From contig SYOX01000333.1 of assembly GCA_005804885.1 (NCBI GenBank), positions 37,601 through 101,600 on the forward strand: a stretch of DNA of 64,000 nt. The letters run 5' to 3'. Origin of the DNA: Pseudomonadota bacterium. GTDB lineage: Bacteria; Myxococcota_A; Bradymonadia; Bradymonadales; GCA-2716585. The notes beneath the pieces were generated by a model. It saw only the letters and a program-made list of their open reading frames with translations. It did not search any database and had not been told where the DNA came from. The position numbers were made by a program, and so were the translations under genes. This document shows, one piece after another, positions 51,255-60,840 of this stretch. How positions within the stretch are numbered: position 1 is the stretch's first letter; every line of letters begins with the position of its first letter.

Positions 51255-51695
51255 TCAGGTCGCCGGCTTGTCCCAGGCGACAGCGCCGACCATGATCCGC
51301 CGGGCGACGGCGTAGCCCAGAAAGCCAGCAGGCCCGAACATCAGCGTGCCCACCAGGCACGGGCCCGCCGCCCACCAGGTGATCCCAAGCCGGCGGGCGT
51401 CGCGGTAGAGCCACATGCCCACCACCATGTCGAAGCACAGGTAGTGCACCCAGGCCAGCAGCAGCACCGTGTCGCTCTGGAAGGCCTGGCGCAGCCCCGC
51501 CAGCGACGAGAGGTCGCCGCCGCCGCCCATGGCCATCGACCCCACCAGCAGCGCGACGTAGAGCGCGGCGTGGAGCGCCGGGATGAGCGGCGTGGACGCC
51601 ATGCGCTCGGTGATCCTGGCCCGGGGGGCGAACACCAGCAGCAGCCACACCGGCACCACCGACACGTTCGCGATCAGGTACGCCATCTCACCCAC
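51255..51695 (-). CDS. ABA4-like membrane protein (DUF4281)
   Basis: A 146-aa protein with four hydrophobic segments (LIANVSVVPVWLLLVFAP, LIPALHAALYVALLVGSMAM, DTVLLLAWVHYLCFDMVVGM, WWAAGPCLVGTLMFGPAGFL). The segment WVHYLCFDMVVGMWLYRDAR is the signature of the ABA4-like family, named after a plant protein needed for neoxanthin formation; in bacteria the role is unknown. GTG 51695 is preferred over ATG 51686 because GGAGG ends 5 nt before it. It converges with the cytochrome/copper-monooxygenase gene, whose stop is 65 nt away. Confidence 0.82.
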   Translation of the reverse strand: MGEMAYLIANVSVVPVWLLLVFAPRARITERMASTPLIPALHAALYVALLVGSMAMGGGGDLSSLAGLRQAFQSDTVLLLAWVHYLCFDMVVGMWLYRDARRLGITWWAAGPCLVGTLMFGPAGFLGYAVARRIMVGAVAWDKPAT

Positions 51696-52052
51696 GACAA
51701 CCTCCGCTTGCTCTCGCCTCGCGCCGGACCCTGAAGCCCGCCCGAATCAGCCCGACCCTGCGATGATGACGCCGCGCCCTCAAGGATGCACGCCCTTCGC
51801 CCCTGATGGGCCGCTCGACGCAGGCACGCCGCAGGGCGTGCCGCCGCGAGAATCATCCATGAAATCATGAGTTTTCGTCGGCCTTGAGGTGCTGACGCCG
51901 GGCAGCCCGTCGGAGACATCAACGCCGCTCTGACCATCGCCTGCGGCATGACCTGCGGGCGGCTCCTGGCGCGTCGGGCAGCAGGGCGGCGACGCCCTGG
52001 ACCCGATCGACGCGAGGCGCTGCGGCTTCAAGGCGCGATCAGGGAGGGGGCC
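51696..52052. other. Gene-free spacer with a short hairpin
   Basis: No credible ORF. GGCACGCC-GCAG-GGCGTGCC (51823-51842) is a perfect 8-bp hairpin that could end the minus-strand lipoprotein transcript, though no T run follows on that strand. Confidence 0.4.
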
Positions 52053-53198
52053 TTACGGGGACTGGCACAGGATGGGGCCGAAGGGCAGCCCCTGCTCGAC
52101 GGCGAAGCCGATCATCAGCGCGTCCCGGTGCGTCGTGCCCAGCATCATGTGGATCTCCTCGGAGACGCCCGCGATCGCCGTCGGCGAGCCTGGACCTGTC
52201 TCATAGCCCGCCGCCGCCACGACCGCCCTGCCGTTGAGCGGGTTCATCACGATCATCCGGGTGCCCGGCGCCGGCCGCGTCTTCCAGTTCATCGTGATGT
52301 ACCACATCTCCTCCAGCACCGGCACCGGCTTGCCCGTCGAGCCCTGACCCCACCGCGAGCCGCCCTCCCCGGAGGGCGCCCAGGGCTCTTCGAGCAGCAT
52401 CTCCAGCCCGAACTCCTCCTGAGCGCGCGCGTAGTGCGCCTCGATGTTCTGATCGCCGCTCCTGGGCCACGCCCTGTCATCGAACGCGTCCTCGACCGTG
52501 ACCAGGTGGGCCTCCTTGACCACCGGGCCGACCGCGGGCAACCCGAGGTGCCGGACGCTCTCCCCGTTCTTGTCCTTGACCTCAGTGCAGTCGATCCCCT
52601 CGGCGCACTCCTTCCAGCGCATCGGCAGCGCCTCGGTCCTCATCGCGCAGGCGTCCCTGGGCATGAAGTCCAGGCGCGCGGCCAGCTTGTAAGGCCCCGC
52701 CTTGGCCGTCCCAGCCGAGTCCACGAAGGTGTCTGCCGCCAGGAAGTAGCGCCCTGGGTCGATCACCGAGCGGATCGAGCGGTTGCCGCGAACCTGGCAG
52801 GACCGCTCGTCCAACGACGTCATCAGGACAAGGTCGATGTCCACCCCGTCGTCCGGCGAGTCGTCCAGATCCACCACCAGGATGCTGCGCTGGGGCACCT
52901 CGAAGCTGTAGATCACCTCCGAGCCCGAGTGGTCCTTCCCTGGAGTGCACCCGTAGGCGTTCAGGTCGCTCTCCCGGATGAGCCTCGTATCTCGTTGATC
53001 TTCAAATGGAAACTCGTCGATCTCGATGGGGCCGCACGCACGCCCTGGCACGCAGGGCGTCCGGATCGGGTTGCGGGCCAGCGTGCGCGCCTCGACGCGG
53101 ATCGAGGCGGTTGGAGGGTAGGTGACCTCCTTGTGCGTCCCGCAGGACAGGAGGGTGGCCCCCAACAGCGCGGCGATCGCCGCTGTGTCTCTCCTCAT
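52053..53198 (-). CDS. Lipoprotein of unknown function
   Basis: A 381-aa lipoprotein (signal ending GATLLSC, Cys19). The mature part is rich in charged residues with few Cys. It includes a beta-sandwich-like stretch (VIYSFEVPQRSILVVDLDDS, VDIDLVLMTSLDERSCQV, GRYFLAADTFVDSAGTAKAG, YKLAARLDF) that resembles the bacterial pre-peptidase C-terminal (PPC) domain, in which a small jelly roll follows secreted peptidases. A second part (FDDRAWPRSGDQNIEAHYAR, MWYITMNWKTRPAPGTRMIV, GVSEEIHMMLGTTHRDALMI) recalls Myxococcota 'extracellular' proteins of unknown role. No catalytic motif was recognised. Start ATG 53198. It lies 160 nt downstream of the DCC gene on the same strand. Confidence 0.72.
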   Translation of the reverse strand: MRRDTAAIAALLGATLLSCGTHKEVTYPPTASIRVEARTLARNPIRTPCVPGRACGPIEIDEFPFEDQRDTRLIRESDLNAYGCTPGKDHSGSEVIYSFEVPQRSILVVDLDDSPDDGVDIDLVLMTSLDERSCQVRGNRSIRSVIDPGRYFLAADTFVDSAGTAKAGPYKLAARLDFMPRDACAMRTEALPMRWKECAEGIDCTEVKDKNGESVRHLGLPAVGPVVKEAHLVTVEDAFDDRAWPRSGDQNIEAHYARAQEEFGLEMLLEEPWAPSGEGGSRWGQGSTGKPVPVLEEMWYITMNWKTRPAPGTRMIVMNPLNGRAVVAAAGYETGPGSPTAIAGVSEEIHMMLGTTHRDALMIGFAVEQGLPFGPILCQSP

Positions 53199-53358
53199 CC
53201 CTGGCTCCTCTCAAGCTTCAACGCCACGCGAGAGGCGTGGGGTCTGGCGGCGCCCTCCACGGATCTCCTGCAGGATCTCGTCTGAACGCCAGAAGTGCAA
53301 GCCTTTTGGCCTGGGAGGCCAGCGCGGGCCGTCGACTTTGACCTGTTCGGGGTCAGGA

Positions 53359-53772
53359 TCAGGGCAGAAAGCGGGCGCGTTCTTGAGGCGAGGGCAGGGT
53401 GCAGGCGTCGACCTGACCGAAGATCCGGTAGCGGACGGCGGCCACGGCCCGGTAGAGCAGATCCCCGATCGGGGCCGGGATCCAGCGCAGCCAGTAGCCG
53501 GCCCGCCAGGGCCAGGGGAGGTGCGCGGCGGCCATCAAGACGGCCTTGGAGCGCAGGTGTACGCGCCCGCCGTCGATGAAGACCGCCGTGTCGATGTCCG
53601 CCGGGATCTCGGGGTGCGCGGCCCGCAGCGCCGCCGCCGTGTCGCCCTGGAGGGGCGCGAACATGAAGACCCCGCTTCGGTCGATCTTCAACAGGATCTG
53701 GACGACCCTGTGGCAGACGCCGCAGACCCCGTCGTACAAGATGATCTGATCGGCGGCCTTGGAGTTCTTCAC
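53359..53772 (-). CDS. DCC-family (DUF393) thiol protein
   Basis: A 137-aa protein of the DCC/DUF393 family, recognised by the N-terminal ILYDGVCGVCHRVV (D-x-x-C-x-x-C) and the later VFIDGGRVHLRSKAVLMAAA and RWIPAPIGDLLYRAVAAVRY segments. The two Cys suggest thiol-disulfide chemistry, but the function is unproven. GTG 53772 overlaps the previous stop as GTGA and has GAGGGGGAG before it; ATG 53790 would overlap the hydrolase gene by more. It is therefore translationally coupled to the dehalogenase-like gene. DUF393 proteins are commonly next to oxidoreductases or membrane proteins, less often hydrolases. Confidence 0.85.
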   Translation of the reverse strand: MKNSKAADQIILYDGVCGVCHRVVQILLKIDRSGVFMFAPLQGDTAAALRAAHPEIPADIDTAVFIDGGRVHLRSKAVLMAAAHLPWPWRAGYWLRWIPAPIGDLLYRAVAAVRYRIFGQVDACTLPSPQERARFLP

Positions 53773-54689
53773 GCTCTCCCCCTCTCGCATACGCGCTCGA
53801 TGGCCGCCACCAGGTCGTCGGGGACCTCCTCCTGGAGGAAGTGGCCCGCCTGGGTGCGGGTCATGGGCGCCTCCGGGAAGGCCGCCTCGTGCCGCCCCGC
53901 GATCTGACCCAGGATCGGATCGCGCTCGCCCCAGACCAGCTCCATCGGCCCCGCAAAGCCCTTGAGCCAGCCCTCGCCGGCCCTGATAGGCCCCATGCTG
54001 GGGTGATCGAGGCTGTCCGGGACCATGCGCGCCAGCGCCAGCGGGCCGCTCCGATCCTTGAGGCGCCGCAGCGGCCACCGATAGGCTTTGGACACCTCGC
54101 CCCGGATCGAGCCCCTGTCGCCCTGGGCGCTCCACAGCGCGGCCTGCGGCAGCCCCAGCCCCCGAAAGACGAGGTCGCTGATCAGCGGCGCGCGGGCAAA
54201 GCGATGGAAGGCCGTCCCCCGCGGCCTGGAGGGCGCCAGCACCGACGTGTTGCCCAGCACGACCCCGCAGATCCGATCGGGGAAGCGCGCCCCGAGCCCC
54301 GTGATCATCGGCCCGCCCCAGTCCTGCCCCGCCAGCGTGATCGCGTCGACCTCAAGGGCCTCCAACAGCACCGCCAGCGAATCGACGTGCCGCGCCAGCC
54401 CGTGATCCGCGATGGACGGGAGCTTTGACGAGAGCCCGAAGCCGAGCAGATCCGGCGCCACACACCGGTAGCCCCGCGCGCTGAGCGGCCCGATCACCTT
54501 GCGCCACAGGAAGGACCACGTCGGGTTGCCGTGCTGCATCCAGACGACCCGACCGTCCCGTGGCCCGCAGTCGATCAGGTGCATCATACGCCCGGCCTCG
54601 ATCCCCTCCTCGAAGCGCCACGCGCGGCGCTCGAAGGGCAGCATCGGCGCGATGAAGTCCGGCAAGGCTGGCGGATCGATGAAGGTCAT
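53769..54689 (-). CDS. Haloalkane-dehalogenase-like alpha/beta hydrolase
   Basis: A 306-aa cytoplasmic enzyme. Features of haloalkane dehalogenases are present: HGNPTWSFLWRKVI (oxyanion and halide-binding Asn), nucleophile elbow AGQDWGGPM with Asp followed by Trp, acid in ELVWGERDPILG, and base in QAGHFLQEEVPDD. An Asp nucleophile followed by Trp separates it from Ser esterases, so C-halogen or epoxide hydrolysis is more likely than ester hydrolysis. ATG 54689 gives the standard length; the open frame continues 16 codons upstream. The stop overlaps the next gene's start (GTGA). Confidence 0.82.
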   Translation of the reverse strand: MTFIDPPALPDFIAPMLPFERRAWRFEEGIEAGRMMHLIDCGPRDGRVVWMQHGNPTWSFLWRKVIGPLSARGYRCVAPDLLGFGLSSKLPSIADHGLARHVDSLAVLLEALEVDAITLAGQDWGGPMITGLGARFPDRICGVVLGNTSVLAPSRPRGTAFHRFARAPLISDLVFRGLGLPQAALWSAQGDRGSIRGEVSKAYRWPLRRLKDRSGPLALARMVPDSLDHPSMGPIRAGEGWLKGFAGPMELVWGERDPILGQIAGRHEAAFPEAPMTRTQAGHFLQEEVPDDLVAAIERVCERGRA

Positions 54690-54792
54690 GGGCTCTCGCT
54701 CTCGGTCTTGGGCGCGGGTCGCTGCGGTGAGATCCAAAGGTCCGATGGGGCGCCGCGCCGCTGTCGGCCATCGTCAGGGCCGTCGGCGATGA

Positions 54793-57700
54793 TCATGGCA
54801 AGGTGCGGACGATCCGCAGGCCGGTGTCGGAGCTTCGGAAGGTGGTCAGCAAGTCGTCTCGGAAGGCAGCCCGGGAGTTCTGGGCGAGGCTGAGGAAGCT
54901 GCCGCCGCGGACGATGCGGTTGGTGGTGAAGGGCGAGGGCTTGTCCTGGATGAGGGGATCGACGACGAACTGGCGGTTGAAGTAGTCGAAGTTCTCCCAG
55001 TCGAAGACCCATTCGAAGACATTGCCGCTCATGTCGAAGAGCCCCCAGGCGTTCGGGAGCAGCAGGCCGACGTTTTGGGTGTCCTGGGCGTTTTCGTTGT
55101 ACCAGCCGATGAGGTTGAGGTTGGGGTCGTCCCCGAGCGGGACGGTGAGGTCGCCGTTGTGGAAGGCGAGGCGGCTCCCTGCGCGGTAGGCAAACTCCCA
55201 CTCGGCCTCGGTGGGCAGCCGCCAGCCCTGGCAGTCCAGGTCGACGGCGACCTCGTCGGGGCAGTTGAAGGTCGTCTGGGAGGGGGCGCCGGTGCATTGG
55301 GACAGGTCGTAGCAGGGCGTCAGGCCGTCTGCGACGGATTGGGCATTGCAGAAGGCCAGCGCCATGGGGAAGCTGACGGACTCGACAGGGCGGTTGTCGC
55401 CGACGCCCTCGGAGGGGTTGACGCCGAGGGCGTCGAGCCATTGGCGCTGGGTCACCTCGCGGCGCCCCATGAGGAAGGCGCGGGAGATGACGACGGTGTG
55501 CTGGGGGTTCTCGGTGTCGCGGCGGCCCAGCTCGCTGCCGGGCGAGCCCATGATGAAGACGCCGGGCAGGACGGCGGTGAGGCCGTCGGGGATGAGGATG
55601 GCGCCGAGGCCCTCCAGGTTGACCTCGGGCAAGGCGGACTGGCTGTCGTAGAGCGGCTCGACGAAGAAGGCCTCGAACTCGTCGGTGTCCATGAAGGGGA
55701 GCTGGGCGCCGGCGAGGTTGCAGCGGTCGCAGGTGGCGTTGAAGACGCCGTTGCCGCCCCATTGGGTGTCCATGAAGTTGACGTCGCGGGCGTCGAGGTT
55801 GGAGAAGCTGACGCGGATCATGGAGGCGTTGGCGAAGTTGGCGCTGTCGATCAGCGCGCCGCTGAAGTTTGATCCGAGGACGCCTCCGAGGGTCGCGCCA
55901 GCGAAGTTGGCGCCGCGGACATCGGCGCCGAAGAAGCTCGAGTTGCTCAAGTCTGCGCCCTGGAGGTTGGCCATGCGCAGGTCGGCGTTTTCGAGGTTGG
56001 CGTCGGCGCACTGGACGCCGGGGCGGATCTGGCAGGCGGCGCCGCTGTAGAGGTGGCCGAGGCAGGTGTTGCCGCTCTCGTCCGAGTTGCTCCGGTCTGG
56101 GCAGGTGGTGCCGTCCCAGCGCGCGCGATCGAGGGTCGAGCCGGCGGTCTTGGAGCGCGAGAGGTTGGCGAAGCTCAGGTCGGCGTCCGAGAAGTTGACG
56201 CCGCGCAGGTCGGCACCGACGAGGGAGGCGGTGGTCAGATCGGCGCCTTGGAAGTCGGCAAAGCCGTTGTTGGGATCGCCGAAGTCTGCCGAGACGAAGG
56301 TGGCGCTGCGCAGGTCGGCGCCGATGAAGCTGGCGGCGGTCATGTCGGTGTTGTTGAACAGGGCGCCGACGAGCTCGGCGCCGTCGAAGATGACGCCGCG
56401 GAGCTCGCCGTCGATGTCGCGCTGGCCGCTGAAGGCCACGCCGACGAAGCGGGCGCCGGTGGCGTCGGCGCCGAGCATCTGGGTGCGGACGATGGTGGTG
56501 CCGTTGAAGTTGGCCTCGATCAGGACGGCGTCGCGGAAGTTGGCCTGCTCGATGATGGCGCTGTTGAGCAGGGCTCGCCGCATCGAGGCGCGGGTGGCGT
56601 CGGTGGAGAGCATGATGGCGTTGAGCAGCACGGCGCCGTCGAGGGTGGCGTCGCGCAGGGAGGCGGCGCTGAGGTTGGCCAGGATCATCGTCACGCCCGA
56701 CAGGTTGGCCCCCGACAGGTCGGCGCCGCCCAGCGAGGTGTAGTTCAGGTCGGCGCCGCGCAGGTCGGCGCCGCGCAGGTCGGCGCCGGTGAGGATGGCC
56801 TGGGTGAGGATCGCGCCGGTGAAGAGGGGCTGGATCTGCGGGTTGGGCGCGCCTGGGCCCTGGCACACGACGGGGCCGTCGGCGTCCGAGAAGCGCGCCT
56901 GGGTCAAGTTGGCCGAGGCCAGGGTTGCGAAGCGCAGGCTGGTGTCCAGAAGGCTGGCGCTGGCGAGGCTTGCGCCGAAGAGGTTGGCGCCGTCCATGCG
57001 CGCGCAGGTCAGGTTGGCGGCCGTCAGGTCGGCGTTGGTCAGGTTGGTCCCCGACAGATCCAGGCCCCGCAGATCCTGGCCGCTCAGGTCGACGCCCGAG
57101 AAGTTGGCGCCGATCAAGGAGATACCGCTCAGATCCTGAGCCGAGAGCGCCACGCCGCGCAGGTCGAGGCCGGCGGCGGACAGCTCCACGAGGTTGATCT
57201 GGAGCGCGACGCTGGGGTTGTCCTCGTCGGCGTTGAGCGCCACGACGGCCTGAGCGGAGGAGAAGCCCTGGCGCTCGACGAAGACGACGTAGGAGCCCGA
57301 GGGCAGATCCTGGAAGGCCACCGGGGCGTCGTGGCCGACCCCCTCATCGCTGACCTCGCGCCCCTGTCCTACGACGCGTACCCGCGCGGTGCGCTGGGCC
57401 TGGGGGATCCAGTCCGGCGAGATGCTCACCGTGATCGTCAGTTGGCCCGTGATCCGCGCCAGCACGGCGCCGTCAAAGTCTTCGAGGGGCTGTCCGCCGA
57501 CCTCGAAGCGCTCTCTGTTGCGGTTCCAGATCACGTCCACGGTCACCGGCTGGGGCCCGTAGCCCTCCCGCGTCATCTCCAGGCGGTAGTTGACCCGCGA
57601 GGCCAGAAAGCCAAAGCCCCCTTGCGCGTCGGTCAGCCCCGTGGCCACCGGGACGCCGTTCTGAAGCAGGCGCACGAGGATCCCCGAGGGCTCCGCGCCG

Positions 57701-60700
57701 TCGTCCAGGCGAGCGCGGCCCACGAGCACCACGGCCGTCTCGGGCCGCTCGGATTGCTCCGACAGCGCGATGTCCCCCATGTCCAGCGTCTCGTTGGCGT
57801 CCAGGCGCACCACCGCGGCGTGGGGGACGTGCCCGTCGACCGCGATCTGGATCCCATAGAGCCCCGGCTGGAGCTGGGCGAAGGCGAAGGCGTCCACATT
57901 GCGCGTCGGCGGCGGCGCTGGCCCCTGCTCGCCGACGAGCTCGATGCGCACGCCCACCTGGGCGAAGTCGAGGTTCTCGACCGAGCTCGTCAAGCGACCG
58001 CGCAGCCCCGCGTTGAGCAGCGGGCGGAGCGCCACCGGGCCGAAGCCCTCCAGCGCCCGCCCCGCCGCCTCGAAGCGCTCGCGCGCCTCGCTCCAGACCA
58101 CATCGAGCGACTCGACCCCGTAATCCTCGCGCACGAAGCGCAGCGTGTGGTCCAGGCGAGCGGCCGACAGCACGAAGTCGCCGCTCTGATCCGTCACCGA
58201 CGCCCCCACGAGGCTCTGCCCGACGAAGGCCTGCACCACGATCCCGGCGTGGCTCGACCGCCCCTGGAGCTGCGCCTGACCCCGCATGACCGCGGCCTGC
58301 TCAGGGGCCTCGAACTCGGGCACCAGCGCGATGGGCGCCAGGGCGTTGTCCCCCGACTCCAGCACGATCGCCCGCGAGACGGGCAGGTGGCCGTCGACCT
58401 CGATCTCAAGGATGTGCAACCCCGGCTGGACGAGGACAAACTGGAAGCCCCCCCTGGCCTGCGCGCCGATCTGCCGCTGGCCGCCGTCGCTGATGAGCCG
58501 GATCGTGGCGATGGCCGAGAAGTCCAGGCCCTCGATGCTGCTGGTCACCGACCCGCTCAAGGTCGCGCTGGTGTCTGGCTGGAGCGTGGCCAGCGGCGCC
58601 AGCGGGTCCACGGGCGCGCCCTGGACCTCGAAGCGCTCCTCCTCCTCGTCCCAGAGCACCTCCACAGGCGGCGGCGACACGAAGTGCTCGGCCGAAAACC
58701 GCAGCGTGTAACTCAGGCGCGCAGCCAGAAAGCCAAAGCCCCCCTCGTCGTTCGTAATGGCCGAGCCCACCAGCGCGCCCCCGACCCTCGCCTCCACCAC
58801 GATCCCCCCGTGGCGACCTCGCCCTGCAAGGCGCGCCCCTCCAGACAGCGGCACCCCCTGAGGCTCCTCCTGCCCGTTCTCCAGCCTCAGCTCGACGGGC
58901 CCCTCAAGCTCGGCGGCCTCGCCCGAGGCCAGCGCCACCGGGGTCGTGACCGTGATGTGCCCCTGAGCGCTGACCTCCAACAGGTAGAGGCCGGGCTGGA
59001 CGGCGTCGAAGATGAACCCTCCGTCCTGCCGCACCAGGGCCAGCAGCACCTCGTGCTGGCCCACCAGCCGCGCCACGGCGATCCCCGGCAGGCCCGTCGG
59101 CGTGCGCACCAACCCTTGAAGCGAGGCGCTCCGATCGGCCTCCAGCAGCGTCGGCGTCTGCTCGGCCGGCGCCGCCCCGATCTCAAAGCGCCCCTCGGCG
59201 CCATCCCAGGTCGCCCGGACGGCGGCGGCCTCGAAGGCCTCCTTGGAGAAGCTCAGGTCATGATCCAGCGCCGCCGTCGTCAACGCGAAGGACCCGTCGG
59301 CCCCCGTCAGCGCCGATCCGACGGGCGTGCCGTCCACGCTGGCCTGGACCACCACGCCCCCGTGGTCGGCGCGCCCCTCCAGACGGGCCACCCCGCGCAG
59401 GATCCGCGATCGATCCAGCGCCAGCGCGATCTCCGCCAACGTGTTCTCGCCCACATTCAGGGACAAGGCGGCCGAGTATGGGGCGTGCCCCGCTGCGGCG
59501 ATCTCCATCTGCCACGCGCCTGGCTGAAGCGCGTCAAAGCGGAAGCCCCCCTGGCTGTCGATCGACGCGGTGACCACGCCGCTGACCCCGCTCAGCCTCA
59601 CCGCCCCCACCCAGCTCAAATCCGCGACCGGCGAGGAGAGCTGGCCGGTCAGCGCGGCGTTGAGGTTGGGCCGCAGCTCGATCCCGTCAAAGGCGCTCAA
59701 GGGCTCCCCATCCACCTCGAAGCGGGCCTCGTCCGCGTCCCAGCTCGCCGCCAGCGTCTCGGGCAGATACGCGCGCCTGGAGAAGCGCAGGCGGATGTCG
59801 GTCTCGACCGCGACCAGCGCCCAGGCGCCGCCCTCGTCGGTGCGAGACTCGGCCACCAGAGCGTCGCCGATGAAGGCCTGCACGATGATGTCGCCGTGAT
59901 CGCCCTGACCCTGGAGGCGCGCAGAGCCCACCATCGTCGCCGGCGCCAGCTCCAGCGCCACCACCTCGACCTCAAAGACCTCGACGTTGACCGGCGCCTC
60001 GAAGGTGCCCGTGAAGGGCTTGAAGCCTGGCCACAGCACCTGCAGCGTGAAGCGGCCCCCCTCGGCCAGCGCGCTGTCAAAAACAAAGCCCCCTTGCTCG
60101 TCGATCGAGACGGGCTCCTGTCGGCCCGTGATGAACACGCGGGCCTGCCCAGTGTCGGGATCGCCCGCCGCCGAGAAGTCCACCCGGCCGATCACGGTCG
60201 TGCCCGAAACCTCCGGATCGCAGGCATTGCCGAGGCCGTCGACGTTGGCGTCACCCTGGGCCGCGTTGGCGATCAGCGGGCAGTTGTCCAGGGCGTCTGG
60301 CATCGCGTCGTTGTCGTCGTCGCCGTCACACGCGTCGCCGTCGCCGTCGCCGTCGTTGTCCGCCTGATCGACGTCCTCGATCTCCGGGCATCGGTCCTCG
60401 GCGTCGGGGACGCCGTCCCTGTCCCGATCGGCCTCCAGGTCCGTGAGGCAGCGCCCCCCCTGGCAGATCTGCCCCAGGTCGCAGTCCCCAGTCTTGAGGC
60501 ACTCCAGCGCGAAGCACGCCCCGCTGTCCACGTCGCACGCCTGCCCCGTCGGACAATCCGCGTCCAACGTGCAAGGGCATTGAGGCCCCTGACACCCTCC
60601 CTCGTCGGCCTCGCATTGCCCCGCGTCATTGCAAACCTGCCCCACCGCGCAATCCGAGTTGAGCCGACACCCCACCTGCGGGAGCTCCTCCGGCTCACCC

Positions 60701-60768
60701 CCGCAGCTCGACAGGGCCATGACAACCCCGCCGATCGCCAACATCCTCTTGACAGTGAACCGTCCCAC
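54793..60768 (-). CDS. 1991-aa lipoprotein: TSP3, beta repeats, pentapeptides, FGE-like domain
   Basis: Start GTG 60768 has AAGGAG 7 nt upstream; ATG 60744 is also possible. The open frame further upstream (to 61347) is antisense to the GGCT gene and spurious. The signal ends VMALSSC. Residues 30-110 are Cys-rich EGF-like. Residues 110-183 are TSP3 calcium repeats. Residues 185-1195 hold five copies of a beta module of about 200 residues, each with a phrase like GVARLEGRADHGGVVVQAS, then 'GGF.F..L.PG.Y', resembling carboxypeptidase-regulatory-like domains. Residues 1199-1675 are pentapeptide repeats (ANLTNADLTAANL type), a right-handed square helix. Residues 1725-1991 are an FGE/sulfatase-modifying-factor-like domain (WRLPTEAEWEFAYRAGS, GLFDMSGNVFEWVFDW). 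The catalytic Cys of real FGEs is missing (NSRAAFRD instead of the usual CRxAxR), so this end is probably a binding module. Confidence 0.88.
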   Translation of the reverse strand: MGRFTVKRMLAIGGVVMALSSCGGEPEELPQVGCRLNSDCAVGQVCNDAGQCEADEGGCQGPQCPCTLDADCPTGQACDVDSGACFALECLKTGDCDLGQICQGGRCLTDLEADRDRDGVPDAEDRCPEIEDVDQADNDGDGDGDACDGDDDNDAMPDALDNCPLIANAAQGDANVDGLGNACDPEVSGTTVIGRVDFSAAGDPDTGQARVFITGRQEPVSIDEQGGFVFDSALAEGGRFTLQVLWPGFKPFTGTFEAPVNVEVFEVEVVALELAPATMVGSARLQGQGDHGDIIVQAFIGDALVAESRTDEGGAWALVAVETDIRLRFSRRAYLPETLAASWDADEARFEVDGEPLSAFDGIELRPNLNAALTGQLSSPVADLSWVGAVRLSGVSGVVTASIDSQGGFRFDALQPGAWQMEIAAAGHAPYSAALSLNVGENTLAEIALALDRSRILRGVARLEGRADHGGVVVQASVDGTPVGSALTGADGSFALTTAALDHDLSFSKEAFEAAAVRATWDGAEGRFEIGAAPAEQTPTLLEADRSASLQGLVRTPTGLPGIAVARLVGQHEVLLALVRQDGGFIFDAVQPGLYLLEVSAQGHITVTTPVALASGEAAELEGPVELRLENGQEEPQGVPLSGGARLAGRGRHGGIVVEARVGGALVGSAITNDEGGFGFLAARLSYTLRFSAEHFVSPPPVEVLWDEEEERFEVQGAPVDPLAPLATLQPDTSATLSGSVTSSIEGLDFSAIATIRLISDGGQRQIGAQARGGFQFVLVQPGLHILEIEVDGHLPVSRAIVLESGDNALAPIALVPEFEAPEQAAVMRGQAQLQGRSSHAGIVVQAFVGQSLVGASVTDQSGDFVLSAARLDHTLRFVREDYGVESLDVVWSEARERFEAAGRALEGFGPVALRPLLNAGLRGRLTSSVENLDFAQVGVRIELVGEQGPAPPPTRNVDAFAFAQLQPGLYGIQIAVDGHVPHAAVVRLDANETLDMGDIALSEQSERPETAVVLVGRARLDDGAEPSGILVRLLQNGVPVATGLTDAQGGFGFLASRVNYRLEMTREGYGPQPVTVDVIWNRNRERFEVGGQPLEDFDGAVLARITGQLTITVSISPDWIPQAQRTARVRVVGQGREVSDEGVGHDAPVAFQDLPSGSYVVFVERQGFSSAQAVVALNADEDNPSVALQINLVELSAAGLDLRGVALSAQDLSGISLIGANFSGVDLSGQDLRGLDLSGTNLTNADLTAANLTCARMDGANLFGASLASASLLDTSLRFATLASANLTQARFSDADGPVVCQGPGAPNPQIQPLFTGAILTQAILTGADLRGADLRGADLNYTSLGGADLSGANLSGVTMILANLSAASLRDATLDGAVLLNAIMLSTDATRASMRRALLNSAIIEQANFRDAVLIEANFNGTTIVRTQMLGADATGARFVGVAFSGQRDIDGELRGVIFDGAELVGALFNNTDMTAASFIGADLRSATFVSADFGDPNNGFADFQGADLTTASLVGADLRGVNFSDADLSFANLSRSKTAGSTLDRARWDGTTCPDRSNSDESGNTCLGHLYSGAACQIRPGVQCADANLENADLRMANLQGADLSNSSFFGADVRGANFAGATLGGVLGSNFSGALIDSANFANASMIRVSFSNLDARDVNFMDTQWGGNGVFNATCDRCNLAGAQLPFMDTDEFEAFFVEPLYDSQSALPEVNLEGLGAILIPDGLTAVLPGVFIMGSPGSELGRRDTENPQHTVVISRAFLMGRREVTQRQWLDALGVNPSEGVGDNRPVESVSFPMALAFCNAQSVADGLTPCYDLSQCTGAPSQTTFNCPDEVAVDLDCQGWRLPTEAEWEFAYRAGSRLAFHNGDLTVPLGDDPNLNLIGWYNENAQDTQNVGLLLPNAWGLFDMSGNVFEWVFDWENFDYFNRQFVVDPLIQDKPSPFTTNRIVRGGSFLSLAQNSRAAFRDDLLTTFRSSDTGLRIVRTLP

Positions 60769-60840
60769 GGCGCTCCTTTTGACTGCGATCTGCGCTCCAG
60801 CAGCGCCATATCCCACGCTGCCCGCAAACTTGGCGATCTT

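Noticed and set aside
54793..55600. Diversity-generating retroelement target (FGE-like C-terminus)
   Set aside because: No reverse transcriptase and no template repeat was seen in the window; the idea remains only as a check outside it.
56053..60840. Upstream part of an 1826-aa plus-strand frame
   Set aside because: Only the last 231 codons (from ATG 60841) look like a gene (GGCT fold). The rest is antisense to the 1991-aa lipoprotein.
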